Below are positions 21,364 through 21,406 of a stretch of DNA of 21,406 bases, one piece after another. Each line of letters opens with the position of its first letter. The first letter of the stretch is position 1. The DNA is taken from contig JASGCR010000005.1 in the NCBI GenBank assembly GCA_030054015.1, forward strand, positions 1 through 21,406. Direction: 5' to 3'. Origin of the DNA: Candidatus Symbiobacter sp. (GTDB lineage Bacteria; Pseudomonadota; Alphaproteobacteria; Elsterales; Elsteraceae). Under the pieces are notes generated by a model. That model was not told where the DNA came from. It made no database searches and worked only from the letters and a program-made list of their open reading frames with translations. The position numbers were made by a program, and so were the translations under genes.

Positions 21364-21406
21364 GCCGGACTGCAAGCGGATTGCCGCTTGCAGTCCGAGT
21401 CGGGTA
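21351..21406. repeat. REP-like hairpin, copy 2, cut by the window end
   Basis: AGCGTC leader at 21351-21356, outer stem TACCCG (21359-21364) with CGGGTA (21401-21406), inner 14-bp perfect stem at 21366-21379 and 21384-21397 with loop ATTG, and unpaired C on the left and AGT on the right. This matches the layout of the element at 16898-16939. The window stops at the outer stem, so any right-hand part is not visible. Confidence 0.75.

Noticed and set aside
21271..21406. Possible CRISPR array from repeated AGAGCGTCA
   Set aside because: Units are too short, spacing is irregular, and no spacers of even length or cas genes are present.

Overview
This 21.4 kb window comes from a bacterial chromosome, most likely an alphaproteobacterium and plausibly near Rhodospirillales. 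The evidence is the conserved block rpmH-rnpA-yidD-yidC-engB, an arginine-sensitive-type ArgB, an oxygen-dependent HemF and a class I (archaeal-type) lysyl-tRNA synthetase, the kind most alphaproteobacteria carry. Lineage below class level is inference. No rRNA, tRNA, insertion sequence or CRISPR array was seen.

Layout. Positions 1-248 are hairpins and G/C homopolymer runs, followed by an OmpR-type response regulator (249-992). A housekeeping operon follows on the plus strand: rpmH (1108-1242, GTG start), rnpA, yidD (overlapping rnpA), yidC and engB (overlapping yidC by 4 nt). Positions 4725-7978 hold a minus-strand accessory block: a Panacea-domain antitoxin, a two-helix membrane protein (candidate toxin), then a RecF/SMC-like ATPase and an HNH protein, which together look like a standalone Septu (PtuA/PtuB) anti-phage module. 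A 336 bp gap full of palindromes separates this block from acs (minus). Divergent from acs is a large MscS-family channel. Next come a ClpP/crotonase-fold SDH-type serine protease and a small unknown partner gene (minus), then argB (minus) and divergent hemF (plus).

Positions 16767-17230 are a tandem set of strong hairpins. They lead into two small plus-strand gene pairs: a RelE-like toxin with its antitoxin, and a HEPN/MNT pair. Both partners of the HEPN/MNT pair appear to have lost the residues used in the known AMPylation mechanism. lysK (plus) and a SAM-dependent methyltransferase (minus) converge at 20.1 kb. The last 190 bp hold short repeats and a hairpin with the same unusual architecture as one at 16.9 kb.

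How the parts fit. The core genes serve translation, RNase P, membrane-protein insertion, ribosome assembly, acetate activation, arginine and haem synthesis. Between them lie four small defence or toxin-antitoxin style modules, with lower GC than their neighbours in places. engB and argB, which I recall as close together in many relatives, are separated here by about 10 kb of accessory and unrelated genes, so this interval looks like a site of repeated gene gain. The most interesting leads are the degenerate HEPN/MNT pair, the Panacea-Septu composite, the protease with its small partner, and the palindrome families.
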